A DNA stretch of 64,000 nucleotides from NCBI GenBank assembly GCA_023399055.1, contig JAEWQV010000034.1, positions 62,001 to 126,000 on the forward strand, written 5' to 3'. Of this stretch, positions 35,201 to 44,525 are shown piece after piece. The position numbers and the translations under genes were made by a program. The notes below the pieces were generated by a model, which saw only the letters and a list, made by a program, of their open reading frames with translations, made no database searches and was not told where the DNA came from. The first letter of the stretch is position 1. Every line of letters begins with the position of its first letter. The stretch comes from Bacillota bacterium (GTDB lineage Bacteria > Bacillota > Clostridia > Lachnospirales > Lachnospiraceae).

Positions 35201-36916
35201 ATGGATTTTTTAAAGAAATATGAGGAATGGACAACAAACCCATACTTTGATGAAGCCACTAGAGAAGAACTTGTGGCGCTCAAAGAAAATGAAACAGAGG
35301 TAAAAGAACGTTTTTATCGTGATTTGGAATTTGGTACCGGTGGTCTTAGAGGTATCCTAGGTGCTGGTGTTAATCGTATGAATCTCTATACAGTTAGAAG
35401 AGCAACACAAGGCTTGGCTAATACAATTCTAAAAGAAGCTGGAGAAAATAAAGGTGTAGCTATCGCTTACGATTCTAGAAGAATGTCTCCTGAATTTGCA
35501 CTAGATTCTGCTCTTTGTTTAGCTGCAAACGGAATCCATGCATATTTATTTGAAAGTCTTCGTCCGACTCCTGAATTGTCCTTTGCAGTGAGAGAATTGG
35601 GCTGTATGGCAGGTATTGTTATCACAGCAAGCCATAACCCTGCTGAATATAATGGATATAAAGTTTACTGGGAAGATGGCGCACAGGTTACTTATCCTAA
35701 AGATGAAGAAATCATTAATGAAGTAAAGTCTATTCATGATTTTGCTGAAGCAAAAACTATGAGTAAAGAAGATGCACTTGCAAAAGGTCTTCTTACCATG
35801 ATTGGCAAAGAAATTGATGATAGGTATATTGCTGAACTAAGGAAACTGGTAGTAAACCCTATCAATGAAGAAAGCAAAAAGATGAAGATTGTTTACACTC
35901 CATTGCATGGAACAGGCAACCTTCCAGTTAGAAGAATTTTAGATGAGCTTGGATTTGAAGACGTATTAGTTGTTCCGGAACAGGAGTTACCTGATTCTGA
36001 ATTTTCCACAGTCGGTTATCCAAACCCAGAAGATCCAAAGGTATTTGCACTTGCCAAAAAGTTAGCAAATGAAGTTGGTGCAGATTTAATACTTGCTACA
36101 GATCCAGATGCAGATCGTCTTGGTATTATGGTAAAGGATGATAAAGGCGAGTTTGTTTTATTCAACGGTAATATGACAGGAGCCTTAATTGCAGAGTATC
36201 AATTTTCTCAAAAAGCAGAAAAAGGAACCTTACCAAGTAATGCAGCCTTAATCAAAACGATTGTAACCGGAAACATGTCTGATATGATTGCAGAGCACTA
36301 TAATGCAAGATTAATTGAAGTATTAACCGGTTTTAAATATATCGGTGAACAGATCCGTTTATTTGAAGAAACAGGTTCTAATGAGTATATCTTTGGATAT
36401 GAAGAGAGTTATGGCTGTCTTGTTGGAACACATTCCAGAGATAAGGATGCAATTGTAGCAGTAATGTGTCTATGTGAAGCAGCGGCATACTATAAGTCAA
36501 AGGGTATTTCTTTATATCAGCAAATGAATAATATCTATGAAAAGTATGGATATTTCAAAGAAGACCTAGTATCTGTAACTTTAAAGGGTATTACTGGTAT
36601 GGAGAGAATTAAAGAGATTATGAACAGCTACCGTGAGAATCCACCGGTTGCAGTAGGAGACTATAAAGTTCTTAAGATAAGGGACTATCAGGAGGATACT
36701 ATTACTGATATAGCAAGCAAAGCAGTAACAGCTACAGGATTACCAAAGTCCGATGTTCTTTACTTTGATTTAAATGATAACGCATGGTGTGCTGTAAGAC
36801 CTTCCGGTACCGAGCCTAAGATTAAATTCTATTTTGGTGTTAAGGGAGCAGATGCTAAGGATGCCGAAGCGAAGTTATCAAAACTGATGAATGATGAGGT
36901 TTTCAAGGTAAGCTAA
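35201..36916 (+). CDS. pgcA: Phosphoglucomutase/phosphomannomutase
   Basis: A 571-residue alpha-D-phosphohexomutase that interconverts glucose 1- and 6-phosphate (possibly also mannose phosphates). The active-site serine loop TASHNPAEYNGYK is near 142-154. The metal loop DPDADRLG is near 303-310, the sugar loop with EESYG is present, and the phosphate loop RPSGTEPKIKFY is near the C-terminus. Length matches the Firmicute PgcA type. The ATG at 35201 has GAGGA upstream; an ATG five codons earlier has no good site. Monocistronic. Confidence 0.92.
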   Translation: MDFLKKYEEWTTNPYFDEATREELVALKENETEVKERFYRDLEFGTGGLRGILGAGVNRMNLYTVRRATQGLANTILKEAGENKGVAIAYDSRRMSPEFALDSALCLAANGIHAYLFESLRPTPELSFAVRELGCMAGIVITASHNPAEYNGYKVYWEDGAQVTYPKDEEIINEVKSIHDFAEAKTMSKEDALAKGLLTMIGKEIDDRYIAELRKLVVNPINEESKKMKIVYTPLHGTGNLPVRRILDELGFEDVLVVPEQELPDSEFSTVGYPNPEDPKVFALAKKLANEVGADLILATDPDADRLGIMVKDDKGEFVLFNGNMTGALIAEYQFSQKAEKGTLPSNAALIKTIVTGNMSDMIAEHYNARLIEVLTGFKYIGEQIRLFEETGSNEYIFGYEESYGCLVGTHSRDKDAIVAVMCLCEAAAYYKSKGISLYQQMNNIYEKYGYFKEDLVSVTLKGITGMERIKEIMNSYRENPPVAVGDYKVLKIRDYQEDTITDIASKAVTATGLPKSDVLYFDLNDNAWCAVRPSGTEPKIKFYFGVKGADAKDAEAKLSKLMNDEVFKVS

Positions 36917-36973
36917 AACATAATATAAATAGAACATTATATATGATGATTGGCAAGTCATTCATTTGCTATG

Positions 36974-37020
36974 AAAAAGGAAGAAGGATTATGAAGTCAT
37001 AATTCTTCTTCCTTTTAAAA
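36974..37020 (+). terminator. Terminator after phosphoglucomutase gene
   Basis: AAAAGGAAGAA.GATTATGA pairs with TCATAATT.TTCTTCCTTTT, a long near-perfect stem of 18-20 bp with an A-run and T-run; likely bidirectional, serving also the convergent nitroreductase gene. Confidence 0.88.
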
Positions 37021-37075
37021 ATAGACTAATTCAGCTTTGCAGTATAAAATCAATTATTTTACTTGGGGAATTAAA

Positions 37076-37702
37076 CTACCATATATTATAGTGAATTCTG
37101 TCCTTGAGATCAAATTCATGCTGGTTATTAATGACTGCATCCTCAGCAGGATATCCCAAGGCAATATAACAGGGCATGATATAATTGTCGGGATGTCCGA
37201 TTGCTTCCTTTAGATATTTAGTTTCTTTATCAAAAGGAATTCGGAAAGAAGAGCCCAAACCTTCTGCTGCCGCAGCAAGAAAAATATTCTCAATACAACA
37301 CCAGATAGAAGCAAAACTATTTAGATTGCTTAGAGTTTTTGGCTTTAATAAGGGAGTATCTTGGCGATAAAAGGGTAGTATCAGACACCCAGAGTGGTAC
37401 AGCATGGAATATTGTTTTGGTACACCATCCATATACATCTCTCTTTGGCAGGGATTATCTAACAGAGAGCTTTTAAGAAAGCTTTCTACCTGTTTAGTTG
37501 TTATCTTCTTTGGAATCTTACCAATAATCCTAGCCTTTTCGGCAGGATCGGTAATTACAACAAATTCCCAATTTCTCATATGGTCGTTGGTCGGTGCCTT
37601 TAGACCAGCATTCAAGATCCTATGGATTACCTCCATGGGAATTTCGATGTCTTTCAGGTCACGAATAGTGCGCCTTTTATTAATTACAGAATAAAAATCC
37701 AT
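37076..37702 (-). CDS. Nitroreductase-family flavoprotein
   Basis: A 208-residue protein. The N-terminal FYSVINKRRTIRDLKD and APTNDHMRNWEFVVI are the FMN-binding signatures of the nitroreductase fold, and the end contains the usual GYPAEDA segment. Such enzymes reduce nitro compounds, quinones or flavins with NAD(P)H; the natural substrate is unknown. A CIENIFLAAAAEGLG helix matches the dimer core. The ATG at 37702 is selected because AAAGGGG lies about 8 bases upstream; another ATG six codons earlier precedes that site. Monocistronic. Confidence 0.87.
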   Translation of the reverse strand: MDFYSVINKRRTIRDLKDIEIPMEVIHRILNAGLKAPTNDHMRNWEFVVITDPAEKARIIGKIPKKITTKQVESFLKSSLLDNPCQREMYMDGVPKQYSMLYHSGCLILPFYRQDTPLLKPKTLSNLNSFASIWCCIENIFLAAAAEGLGSSFRIPFDKETKYLKEAIGHPDNYIMPCYIALGYPAEDAVINNQHEFDLKDRIHYNIW

Positions 37703-37748
37703 ATATAGTACCCCTTTCATATAAAATATGGGATATTATACCATAAAC

Positions 37749-37823
37749 AGCCGGACAAAGCAAACAAATGTTTGATTTATCCGGCTATAAGCAATTATAT
37801 AAAAGATGAAACCAGTCATCTTT
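37749..37823 (-). terminator. Terminator hairpins after SPFH gene
   Basis: Two stacked hairpins in the 135-bp gap downstream of the minus-strand stress operon: AAAGATG/CATCTTT (37802-37808 with 37817-37823), and an AGCCGGA/TCCGGCT stem with an inner CAAACA/TGTTTG (37749-37786). On the minus strand the second is followed by GTTTAT. Together they probably end the operon. Confidence 0.6.
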
Positions 37824-37855
37824 ATATATTATAAATCAATATAGTAATAGGAGTT

Positions 37856-38848
37856 TTAAACCAGCTTCTGCCCACAATTCGAACAGAAATTAGCTACCTC
37901 CGTCTTAGTTCCACAATTCGGGCAGAAATTAGGTTTGGCACTGCTCTGAGAATTGGGAGTTCCACCTTGCTGTTGATTTGTATTAGTATTATTTGACTGA
38001 TTTACATTCTGCATATTTTGCATCATCTGATTAGCCATATTAATTCCCATCATCATTCCCGCCATATCAGAAGCTGCGCCACCACCCTGCATATTACCGG
38101 AAGTCATTCCTTCGGTAAATGCAATTGACTGATAACGACCGAGATCTCCTACCATGCTATGAGAAGCATTTTTGTTAATCATATTTTGTATTTGTTCTGG
38201 ATAAGTAAAGCTCATGATGTTAAAGGCTGTAATAGACATACCAGAATCAAAGAGCTGCATATCAAGGTCGGAGCGGATACCTTTGGCTATTTCAAAGGAG
38301 TTCACCTGAAGATTGAACATATCCTTGCCTTCTTTACTAATCCATTTCATAAGAAGTTGATCAAGGATAGTAACAATACGAAGTCTTACGTCCTCGATAT
38401 AATAAGCTTGTTTCACGCCAGCGATTTTATCAATCAATTTCACATAGTCGGTTACCTTAAATGTAAAAGTACCATTAGCACGGATTGGCATTCCACCAGG
38501 TAATTGTGGAGTTGGTATATTAATCGCATTCTGTGTACCCCATTTTACAATAAACTCCTTTGTATTTATAAATAATACCTCTGCCCTTACACCACTGTTG
38601 AAACCAAATTTAAATCCTGAAAGTGTTGAGAGAAATGGTATAATCTGTGATTCGATATCGTAGTCGCCTTCGTCTTTAAAAATACCTTCAAGTTTGCCGT
38701 TATATAGAAATACAGCATCCTGACCTGGACGAATAATTAAGCGACTGCCTTTCTTAATCTCATCATTACTCCATTTATAAAAAATAATGTCATCACGAAA
38801 TTCTTGCCATTCAACAACGTTTGCAAATTGTCTTGAGAATAAACCCAT
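37856..38848 (-). CDS. SPFH-domain protein with C-terminal zinc ribbon (YdjI-like)
   Basis: A 330-residue protein. The SPFH/band-7-like domain spans about 25-225 (RLIIRPGQDAVFLYNGKLEGIF, then strands and a helical part). A Gly/Met/Asn/Gln-rich linker is at about 250-300, and a double CxxC zinc ribbon has C309, C312, C322 and C325. It matches the B. subtilis YdjI type, which works with YdjG and YdjH to bring PspA to the membrane under envelope stress. Here it is the last gene of a pspA-ydjG-ydjH-ydjI-like set. A 207-bp gap separates it from the preceding gene; GGAGG precedes its start. Confidence 0.85.
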   Translation of the reverse strand: MGLFSRQFANVVEWQEFRDDIIFYKWSNDEIKKGSRLIIRPGQDAVFLYNGKLEGIFKDEGDYDIESQIIPFLSTLSGFKFGFNSGVRAEVLFINTKEFIVKWGTQNAINIPTPQLPGGMPIRANGTFTFKVTDYVKLIDKIAGVKQAYYIEDVRLRIVTILDQLLMKWISKEGKDMFNLQVNSFEIAKGIRSDLDMQLFDSGMSITAFNIMSFTYPEQIQNMINKNASHSMVGDLGRYQSIAFTEGMTSGNMQGGGAASDMAGMMMGINMANQMMQNMQNVNQSNNTNTNQQQGGTPNSQSSAKPNFCPNCGTKTEVANFCSNCGQKLV

Positions 38849-39055
38849 AAAATTACCTCCTATATTATTAATTTTACATTTTTGGTTTTCATTTATAGTT
38901 GCTATTAACTTATTGGAAATTATTTTTATTTATTGCGAATTACTTTTATATCTGCGTATATTTGAATTATTTAAACGAAATAAATATAATCTATTTTTTC
39001 AAAGTTTTGCAGTGGTCGTGGTAATCAATATTATGATATTGAATTAGTGATATAA

Positions 39056-39958
39056 TTAGAACTTTCCTCCACCGGAGCTATGAGACCTGCCACCGCTGGA
39101 AACGCCACCACGGAAGCCACCTGCATTAAAGCCACCACCTCGGTTGTTCTGATTATCTTGGGGTTTTCTTACCCGGGTAACTGTTGTTCTAAGATAAATA
39201 TCCCTTCTACCTATTAAACCTGAATTATTCTGATCAATATAGTTATTACCACCGGCAGTCATCCGGCCACTGGAATTGTAAGCCATAATGGCTACTGTAA
39301 TTGCGCCAACCACTAATGAAATACCAAGCAGCACCAAAGGGTTTTCCATTGTTTCAAGAACTTGACTTTTTGCGGAGTTACGATCAGAAGGCCAGGTTGC
39401 ATCATAATTTGGAGCATCAGGGTCACTGGACTGAGGAGTTCCTGCGGTATAATCATGATCATAATTTAACTCAGAATCATCACTCATATAATCAGCCGCC
39501 ATTTTAATATAGGTAACAAAGGCATCATAATAATTACCATCAGATAAGTCTGGAGTAATTTTATTGATAATAGTATCTATTCGTTTTGAATGAATATAGG
39601 TTTCAGCCAACCCAAAACCTTCAATGAATACATCGCGTTCGACCATATCCATTCCCAAGTATACACGATCACCCACTGGCAGAGCATCTTCAAAATCTTC
39701 GATATAACTTTCGATATATGGAGCACTGGAACTATCATGTGTTAATATCATTATTTCGATACCAGCTGCCTCACCGTAAGTAATACATAGATCTTCTAAA
39801 TCGTTACGTTCGGATGTGGATAATAGGTTAGCTTTATCATAGACATGTTGATAACTGTCTTCAGTTTGTGCAGCTGCAATAGGAATAGTGCCTATAAAGA
39901 ATATTGTCATACTCAGGCACAAACATACCAATAAACGATGGGAGATTGTTTTGAGCAT
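39056..39958 (-). CDS. TPM-domain membrane protein (YdjH-like)
   Basis: A 300-residue protein. It has a signal peptide (about 1-30, ending AAAQ); an extracytoplasmic TPM domain (about 38-160: VYDKANLLSTSERNDLEDLC, then the GLAETYIHSKRIDTII region); a transmembrane helix (about 208-228); and a Gly/Ser/Arg-rich C-terminus closing in SSGGRSHSSGGGKF. TPM proteins of the YdjH type are part of the PspA membrane-stress module. The start codon overlaps the ydjG-like stop by one base (TGATG), so the two are translationally coupled. Confidence 0.85.
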   Translation of the reverse strand: MLKTISHRLLVCLCLSMTIFFIGTIPIAAAQTEDSYQHVYDKANLLSTSERNDLEDLCITYGEAAGIEIMILTHDSSSAPYIESYIEDFEDALPVGDRVYLGMDMVERDVFIEGFGLAETYIHSKRIDTIINKITPDLSDGNYYDAFVTYIKMAADYMSDDSELNYDHDYTAGTPQSSDPDAPNYDATWPSDRNSAKSQVLETMENPLVLLGISLVVGAITVAIMAYNSSGRMTAGGNNYIDQNNSGLIGRRDIYLRTTVTRVRKPQDNQNNRGGGFNAGGFRGGVSSGGRSHSSGGGKF

Positions 39959-41097
39959 CAGAAACCACCTCCTAATATAATTCGTATTAATTGTAAGATG
40001 ATATAGGTTCCAGTAGATACGCCTGTGAACCAGGCTAATATTTTTGCTTTACTCAAAGGGGGCTTACCAACAATTTTTCCTGTCTGACCGTTCATCATGA
40101 AGATGTGCTCGGCTTGCCTATAATCATAGCATACCATCCAGACGGGCATTAGAGTATATTCAGCTTTTCGCTTTCTAATATTGATATCCTCCCGATTAAT
40201 ATTAACGGTAGTATAACCATTGATTGTGGAGCGAATGTACTGATTTACATACTTACTCACTCTATCCTTAATACGAGGTAACATTTGTTCTTCATCAAAA
40301 TCATACTTCTCTGCGATATAACCTGCAAGATAGGGCATTTCAAATTGTTTCAGGTTTTGATAATTATAAGGCTCCATTTTATCCATCATAGAATCCTCCA
40401 TCTTCTTGGAGGAATCACAGGGGATACGAGAGTAATTCAAATCAACTTTTCTGTAAACATGATACCATTTGGTTTCTGTATAGATCCAGTCACCCATGGT
40501 ATAGGTACGGACTCTGGTACAGGTTGCATCAACTTCACCTCTACCATTCATATCATAAAGCCAAAAGGGAACATAAAGACCAGTAATGTTTTTAATACGA
40601 TCAGCAGTCATAAAGTCGGAGGGGGTTAATAGACCCTTTTTACACCATTTTTTAAAGGCTTCCTGCGCCTGTTCTTTGCTAATAGTAAAAGGAATAACAA
40701 GGCCAGGAGCGAGACTTCCGCTTAGTCTGTCGCTTAGTACAACTCCTGCACCACAGAAGCTGCAAGTGGTTGCGGTGGTTTGTGTATCCGTAATTAGAAC
40801 TGCGCCACAATTGTTACAGTGATATTCATTGGCTTCATTTCCATGAAAGGTAGAGTGTCTGCTGGTTTCATCGGAACCTGAAGTATCAGAATAATCGTAC
40901 TCGAAACCGGATTCGGCAGCTTTTCTGTCTTCGTCATCCATATCATAGGAAGCATCCCCACCAGAGGAATGTTTACCGGCCATTTCTTCAATGTGATCCG
41001 TACGCCCGCAACTACCACAGCGAAGCATACCAGACTGTGTATCAAAAGCCATATCGGCCCCACAATTAGGGCATTTATAATGTACTACTGTTGACAT
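39958..41097 (-). CDS. Zinc-ribbon membrane protein (YdjG-like)
   Basis: A 379-residue protein. It has two N-terminal zinc ribbons (CPNCG and CGSCG at about 9-30; CNNCG and CSFCG at about 94-117), a conserved middle domain (about 125-330, LVIPFTISKEQAQEAFKKWC, GLYVPFWLYD) and a C-terminal transmembrane helix (about 352-375). B. subtilis YdjG is the partner of YdjH in recruiting PspA. The last codon overlaps the next gene's ATG. Preceded by a 229-bp gap with a hairpin separating it from pspA. Confidence 0.85.
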   Translation of the reverse strand: MSTVVHYKCPNCGADMAFDTQSGMLRCGSCGRTDHIEEMAGKHSSGGDASYDMDDEDRKAAESGFEYDYSDTSGSDETSRHSTFHGNEANEYHCNNCGAVLITDTQTTATTCSFCGAGVVLSDRLSGSLAPGLVIPFTISKEQAQEAFKKWCKKGLLTPSDFMTADRIKNITGLYVPFWLYDMNGRGEVDATCTRVRTYTMGDWIYTETKWYHVYRKVDLNYSRIPCDSSKKMEDSMMDKMEPYNYQNLKQFEMPYLAGYIAEKYDFDEEQMLPRIKDRVSKYVNQYIRSTINGYTTVNINREDINIRKRKAEYTLMPVWMVCYDYRQAEHIFMMNGQTGKIVGKPPLSKAKILAWFTGVSTGTYIILQLIRIILGGGF

Positions 41098-41225
41098 TTT
41101 TATATCCTTCCTTTAAGGTTTTACCTGATAGCTTTTTCGATGGCTAATTCTGTAATCAACCGATGATTCATGATATAAGCCAGCATTATAAAACGACATA
41201 ACCTTTCACTTGTCACGAACTGTTA

Positions 41226-41268
41226 AAATGTCCGCTTAAGAAAGAAGGTTCTTTCCTTGCGGACATTT
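41226..41268 (-). terminator. Hairpin between pspA and ydjG-like gene
   Basis: A perfect AAATGTCCGC/GCGGACATTT outer stem with an inner AAGAAAG/CTTTC-type pairing. On the minus strand it is followed by only a few T, so it may be a leaky terminator that leaves PspA in excess over YdjGHI. Confidence 0.55.
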
Positions 41269-41326
41269 ATCTATGAATCTTAAATGAGTTGAGCGACTTG
41301 CACTAACCTATCTTTCTGATAGAATG

Positions 41327-42001
41327 TTATTTGGTAAGGCTTGCTTTGAGAGCAGCAAGTTCGCTATCAACATCGGCAGCAGAGGAATATTTTTTGGAAA
41401 GATCCTCAATTGTCTGCTCTTTTGAAGAATTGTTTAATGTAGCCATTGCGTTTGCTTTATCAAGTGCCTTATCAGCCATTTCTTCATATCTATGAAAACT
41501 TGCGATAGAGTCATTTGCACTGGCAACCGAGGATTCCATCTTGTTGATACGTTCCTGTGTCTTTGCGACAGCAAGTTTACCTTTGATCATATCCTTGCGT
41601 GCTTCCAGTTCATTGATATCATCCACTAATTTGTCATGCATCTCGCGCATATGAACTGCATTGGTATGTGCTAAATCATAGGCCTCTTGAAGCCCGGTCT
41701 GTCTAGCGGTTAAAGTTGCTTTCTGTTCCAGGAATTTGCGAGCATCATCTTCGTTGTTGGATTCTAAAGCTTTTATTGCATATGATTGCATTTTGCCAAT
41801 TTCTTCTACACAATCATCAAGGACTCTCTTAGCACGCTGTTCTTCCGCCATTATGGTAGCAGTTTCTGATTTTACTTTACCTAGATCTGAATTTAAGTTT
41901 CTAAGGCACTGATCAATCATTTTTTCTGGGTCCTCTGCTTTATCTAACAGTGCATTAATGTTGCTTGACATAATATCTCTGAATCTTGTTAATATTCCCA
42001 T
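41327..42001 (-). CDS. pspA: PspA/IM30 phage-shock protein
   Basis: A 224-residue, almost entirely helical protein. The N-terminal amphipathic membrane-binding helix MGILTRFRDIMSSNINALLDKAEDPEKMID is characteristic, followed by long coiled coils (about 25-185). PspA forms ESCRT-III-like rods that stabilise damaged membranes. It is first in the stress operon and preceded by its own promoter. GGAGG lies just before the ATG. Confidence 0.94.
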   Translation of the reverse strand: MGILTRFRDIMSSNINALLDKAEDPEKMIDQCLRNLNSDLGKVKSETATIMAEEQRAKRVLDDCVEEIGKMQSYAIKALESNNEDDARKFLEQKATLTARQTGLQEAYDLAHTNAVHMREMHDKLVDDINELEARKDMIKGKLAVAKTQERINKMESSVASANDSIASFHRYEEMADKALDKANAMATLNNSSKEQTIEDLSKKYSSAADVDSELAALKASLTK

Positions 42002-42374
42002 TGTGATATCCTCCTATATTATCTTCCCGGCTTACCTTGCAAAAAATATTAGTGTTCGAAATAATATCAAAACATTCTGCACTGAGCCGAATTGTTAACT
42101 AATTACAGTTACAAGTTTAGTATTTATTTACTCCATCGTCAAGTTAAATTATGGTTAGAATAATTAGAGCAGATTAAAGCAATATTAGAACCATCAATTT
42201 TCGCAACAGCTCTTATAGCTAAACTATTACAATTTATCTAAGGGAAATAACGGTTCATGTTGTATTTTTACAGCTCGTGATTTATAATTAGGTACGAATT
42301 CGCTAACAGAATTAGAAGAAGCTACTTAATGAAAAAGTACTTAATAAGTACTTAATATAGAAAGAGAGATTAAT
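42002..42374. other. Intergenic region between pspA and methyltransferase gene
   Basis: A 373-bp region between divergent genes, holding the pspA promoter at 42114-42142 (minus strand). On the right side a short repeat (AAGTACTT twice, near 42334-42352) precedes the methyltransferase gene. No further element was identified. Confidence 0.5.
42114..42142 (-). promoter_or_regulatory. pspA operon promoter
   Basis: Read on the minus strand: TTGACG (42142-42137), a 17-bp spacer and TAAACT (42119-42114). It gives a leader of about 105 nt. No ECF-type -35 (AAC) box was recognised. Confidence 0.6.
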
Positions 42375-43244
42375 ATGTGGATTGCAAAGGATTGGAAGGA
42401 TTATGAAGTTATAGATACCTCTAACGGTGAGAAGCTCGAGCGCTGGGGAAATTATATATTGGTACGTCCAGACCCACAGGTAATATGGAATACAGAAAAG
42501 CAGCAAAAGGGTTGGAAGAAGCCGAATGCGCATTATCATAGAAGCTCAAAGGGTGGAGGAGAATGGGAGTTCTTCGATTTACCTAAGCAGTGGGATATTA
42601 CTTATAAGAATTTGACCTTTCATTTGCAACCCTTTAGCTTTAAACATACAGGATTATTTCCCGAACAAGCTGTTAATTGGGACTGGTTTTCTGAAAAGAT
42701 CGCAGCTGTTAAGGATAGACAGGTAAAAGTGTTGAATTTGTTTGCTTATACGGGCGGAGCAACGTTGGCAGCAGCGAAAGCTGGTGCTGCGGTTACACAT
42801 GTAGATGCATCAAAGGGTATGGTTACCTGGGCCAAAGAGAATGCGGAAGCTTCCGGACTTGGAAATGCGCCAATTCGTTATATGGTAGACGATTGCGTTA
42901 AATTTGTGGAAAGAGAAATTCGTAGAGGCAATAAATACGATGCGATAATTATGGATCCGCCTTCTTATGGGCGTGGGCCAAAGGGCGAAACTTGGAAGAT
43001 TGAAGATAATATTCATCCATTTGTTCAACTTTGTACACAGGTGTTAACAGAAAAACCACTTTTCTTCCTTTTAAATTCCTATACTACTGGACTGCAGGCA
43101 GGTGTTTTAACCTATATGCTTTCGGAGGAATTAGGAAAAAGATTTGGTGGAAAGGTTACAGCTGATGAGATTGGGTTACCTGTGAGTAGCAATGGGCTGG
43201 TTCTGCCTTGCGGTGCATCCGGACGGTGGGAAGCATTGATATAG
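42375..43244 (+). CDS. Class I SAM-dependent methyltransferase (RlmI-like)
   Basis: A 289-residue protein. The SAM-binding loop VLNLFAYTGGATLAAAKAGA is near 119-138, the acidic VDASKG motif is near 144-149, and the catalytic-type motif MDPPSYGRGPKGETW is near 197-211. This arrangement resembles bacterial rRNA methyltransferases of the RlmI/RlmK (COG1092) group; the exact target base cannot be read from sequence. Unlike RlmI, no N-terminal PUA domain is evident. Ribosome binding site AAGAGAG is modest. Confidence 0.8.
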   Translation: MWIAKDWKDYEVIDTSNGEKLERWGNYILVRPDPQVIWNTEKQQKGWKKPNAHYHRSSKGGGEWEFFDLPKQWDITYKNLTFHLQPFSFKHTGLFPEQAVNWDWFSEKIAAVKDRQVKVLNLFAYTGGATLAAAKAGAAVTHVDASKGMVTWAKENAEASGLGNAPIRYMVDDCVKFVEREIRRGNKYDAIIMDPPSYGRGPKGETWKIEDNIHPFVQLCTQVLTEKPLFFLLNSYTTGLQAGVLTYMLSEELGKRFGGKVTADEIGLPVSSNGLVLPCGASGRWEALI

Positions 43245-43279
43245 TGTAACGGAAAGAAGTGCTATAATAAAATAAAAGA

Positions 43280-43330
43280 TAAGGCTATGTGACAAGTTAC
43301 TTAAGTAATATGTCGCATAGCCTTTTTTAT
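43280..43330 (+). terminator. Terminator after methyltransferase gene
   Basis: AAGGCTATGTGACA pairs with TGTCGCATAGCCTT (one G-U pair), followed by TTTTTT. It faces the convergent EFR1-type gene and could serve both. Confidence 0.88.
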
Positions 43331-43355
43331 TATCAACTATATTGGCACAGGATGA

Positions 43356-44246
43356 CTATATATCCTCCTTTAAGTACTTTTTTATTCCGCTTAAGGCATA
43401 ACCTTTTGCTAGCTCATCTATCGTATGAGTTTTTTCTGTATACATTTTAGATTCGTAGTTTTTAAGAGAATAACCTTGTTTTAATACGATAAACTTAGCC
43501 ATATCAGCCTTTAGTGCTCTTTTTGGACAGTCGTAAATACATCTTAGACATAGTAAACAATTCTTTGAAAAGACAGGGCGATGATTACTCATATGTATGT
43601 TTTTGGCAGGGCAGCTATTTGCGCATAATCCACAACCATTGCAATTATCGTGGACTTTAATATGGAGAGCAAAGCTTTTTCCTGCAAATGGTAGCTTCTC
43701 AAACTCTCCAAAAAATGAAATAACACGATTAAGTAAATTTGGTTTGGTTTTTCGAGTGATGCCTAAGAGGAGATCATCAACAATCCTTTCTACCTTATTT
43801 GGAAGTATTTCTAATAAACGATGTGAAAGCTCCTCCGGTGTAGCTATGATAAAGTTTGAAGGCATGACAATCATATGCTCATATACAACAGGATAGCCCT
43901 GTTTCTCCAGACGCTTAATGGTATGAAGCCTGCATGCGGTATTTGGTGTAATTTCACCACCGCCGGACACACTAATTACAACAGCGGTACAAGTGTTTTC
44001 CTTAGAGAGCTTACTGATAAAGTGATAAATTGGTTCCGGGGCATTTGCAGCATAGACAGGATATAGGATAAGAAGTAAATCACAATCTATCTGTACATCT
44101 GGAGTACGAGGACTGATATCACGAAGTGTTACATCAATATTATGTTTGCCTAAGGAATCGGCAAATTGTTTAGCAACTCTTAGGGTTCCTCCAGTTCCAC
44201 TAAAATAAACTATCTCCACCGTTCCTGGTATCTGGTAGGGTCTCAA
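43356..44246 (-). CDS. EFR1-type flavodoxin / ferredoxin fusion
   Basis: A 296-residue protein. The N-terminal flavodoxin-like domain (about 8-175) has the FMN phosphate loop YFSGTGGTLRVA. The C-terminal part holds two [4Fe-4S] motifs, CNGCGLCANSCP and CLLCLRCIYDCP (about 212-255). Such EFR1-family proteins are common in anaerobic Firmicutes and probably shuttle electrons; the partner is unknown. The TTG at 44246 is chosen as start because AAGGGGGG lies 6 bases upstream and homology begins there. An ATG 74 codons further up would add a Tyr/Asn-rich stretch that looks like non-coding DNA. Confidence 0.83.
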   Translation of the reverse strand: MRPYQIPGTVEIVYFSGTGGTLRVAKQFADSLGKHNIDVTLRDISPRTPDVQIDCDLLLILYPVYAANAPEPIYHFISKLSKENTCTAVVISVSGGGEITPNTACRLHTIKRLEKQGYPVVYEHMIVMPSNFIIATPEELSHRLLEILPNKVERIVDDLLLGITRKTKPNLLNRVISFFGEFEKLPFAGKSFALHIKVHDNCNGCGLCANSCPAKNIHMSNHRPVFSKNCLLCLRCIYDCPKRALKADMAKFIVLKQGYSLKNYESKMYTEKTHTIDELAKGYALSGIKKYLKEDI

Positions 44247-44525
44247 CTTAAATCCCCCCTTTTTGGTTTCATATTCATACTTAATCGTATCACTGTTTTC
44301 TAATATATAATATAGCAGATTATGGGTATGATTTCTATTAAATAAATTGGTGTAGTTTAAAAGGGTGCTTGTAACATTTGAGTCTATAATTCGTCTATAT
44401 TTATATAGAACAATATAATATGAATATGAATATAGATAATGATAATTCAGGGTACATAAATTATTCAAATTAGAGTGTAAATATTAGTGTCAGATATAGC
44501 CTATAAGTTAGACAGGAGGGGCAGA

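Noticed and set aside
44247..44468. 74-residue N-terminal extension of the flavodoxin/ferredoxin gene from an upstream ATG
   Set aside because: The extension is Tyr/Asn/Leu-rich and non-conserved in appearance. An AAGGGGGG ribosome binding site points to the TTG at 44246.
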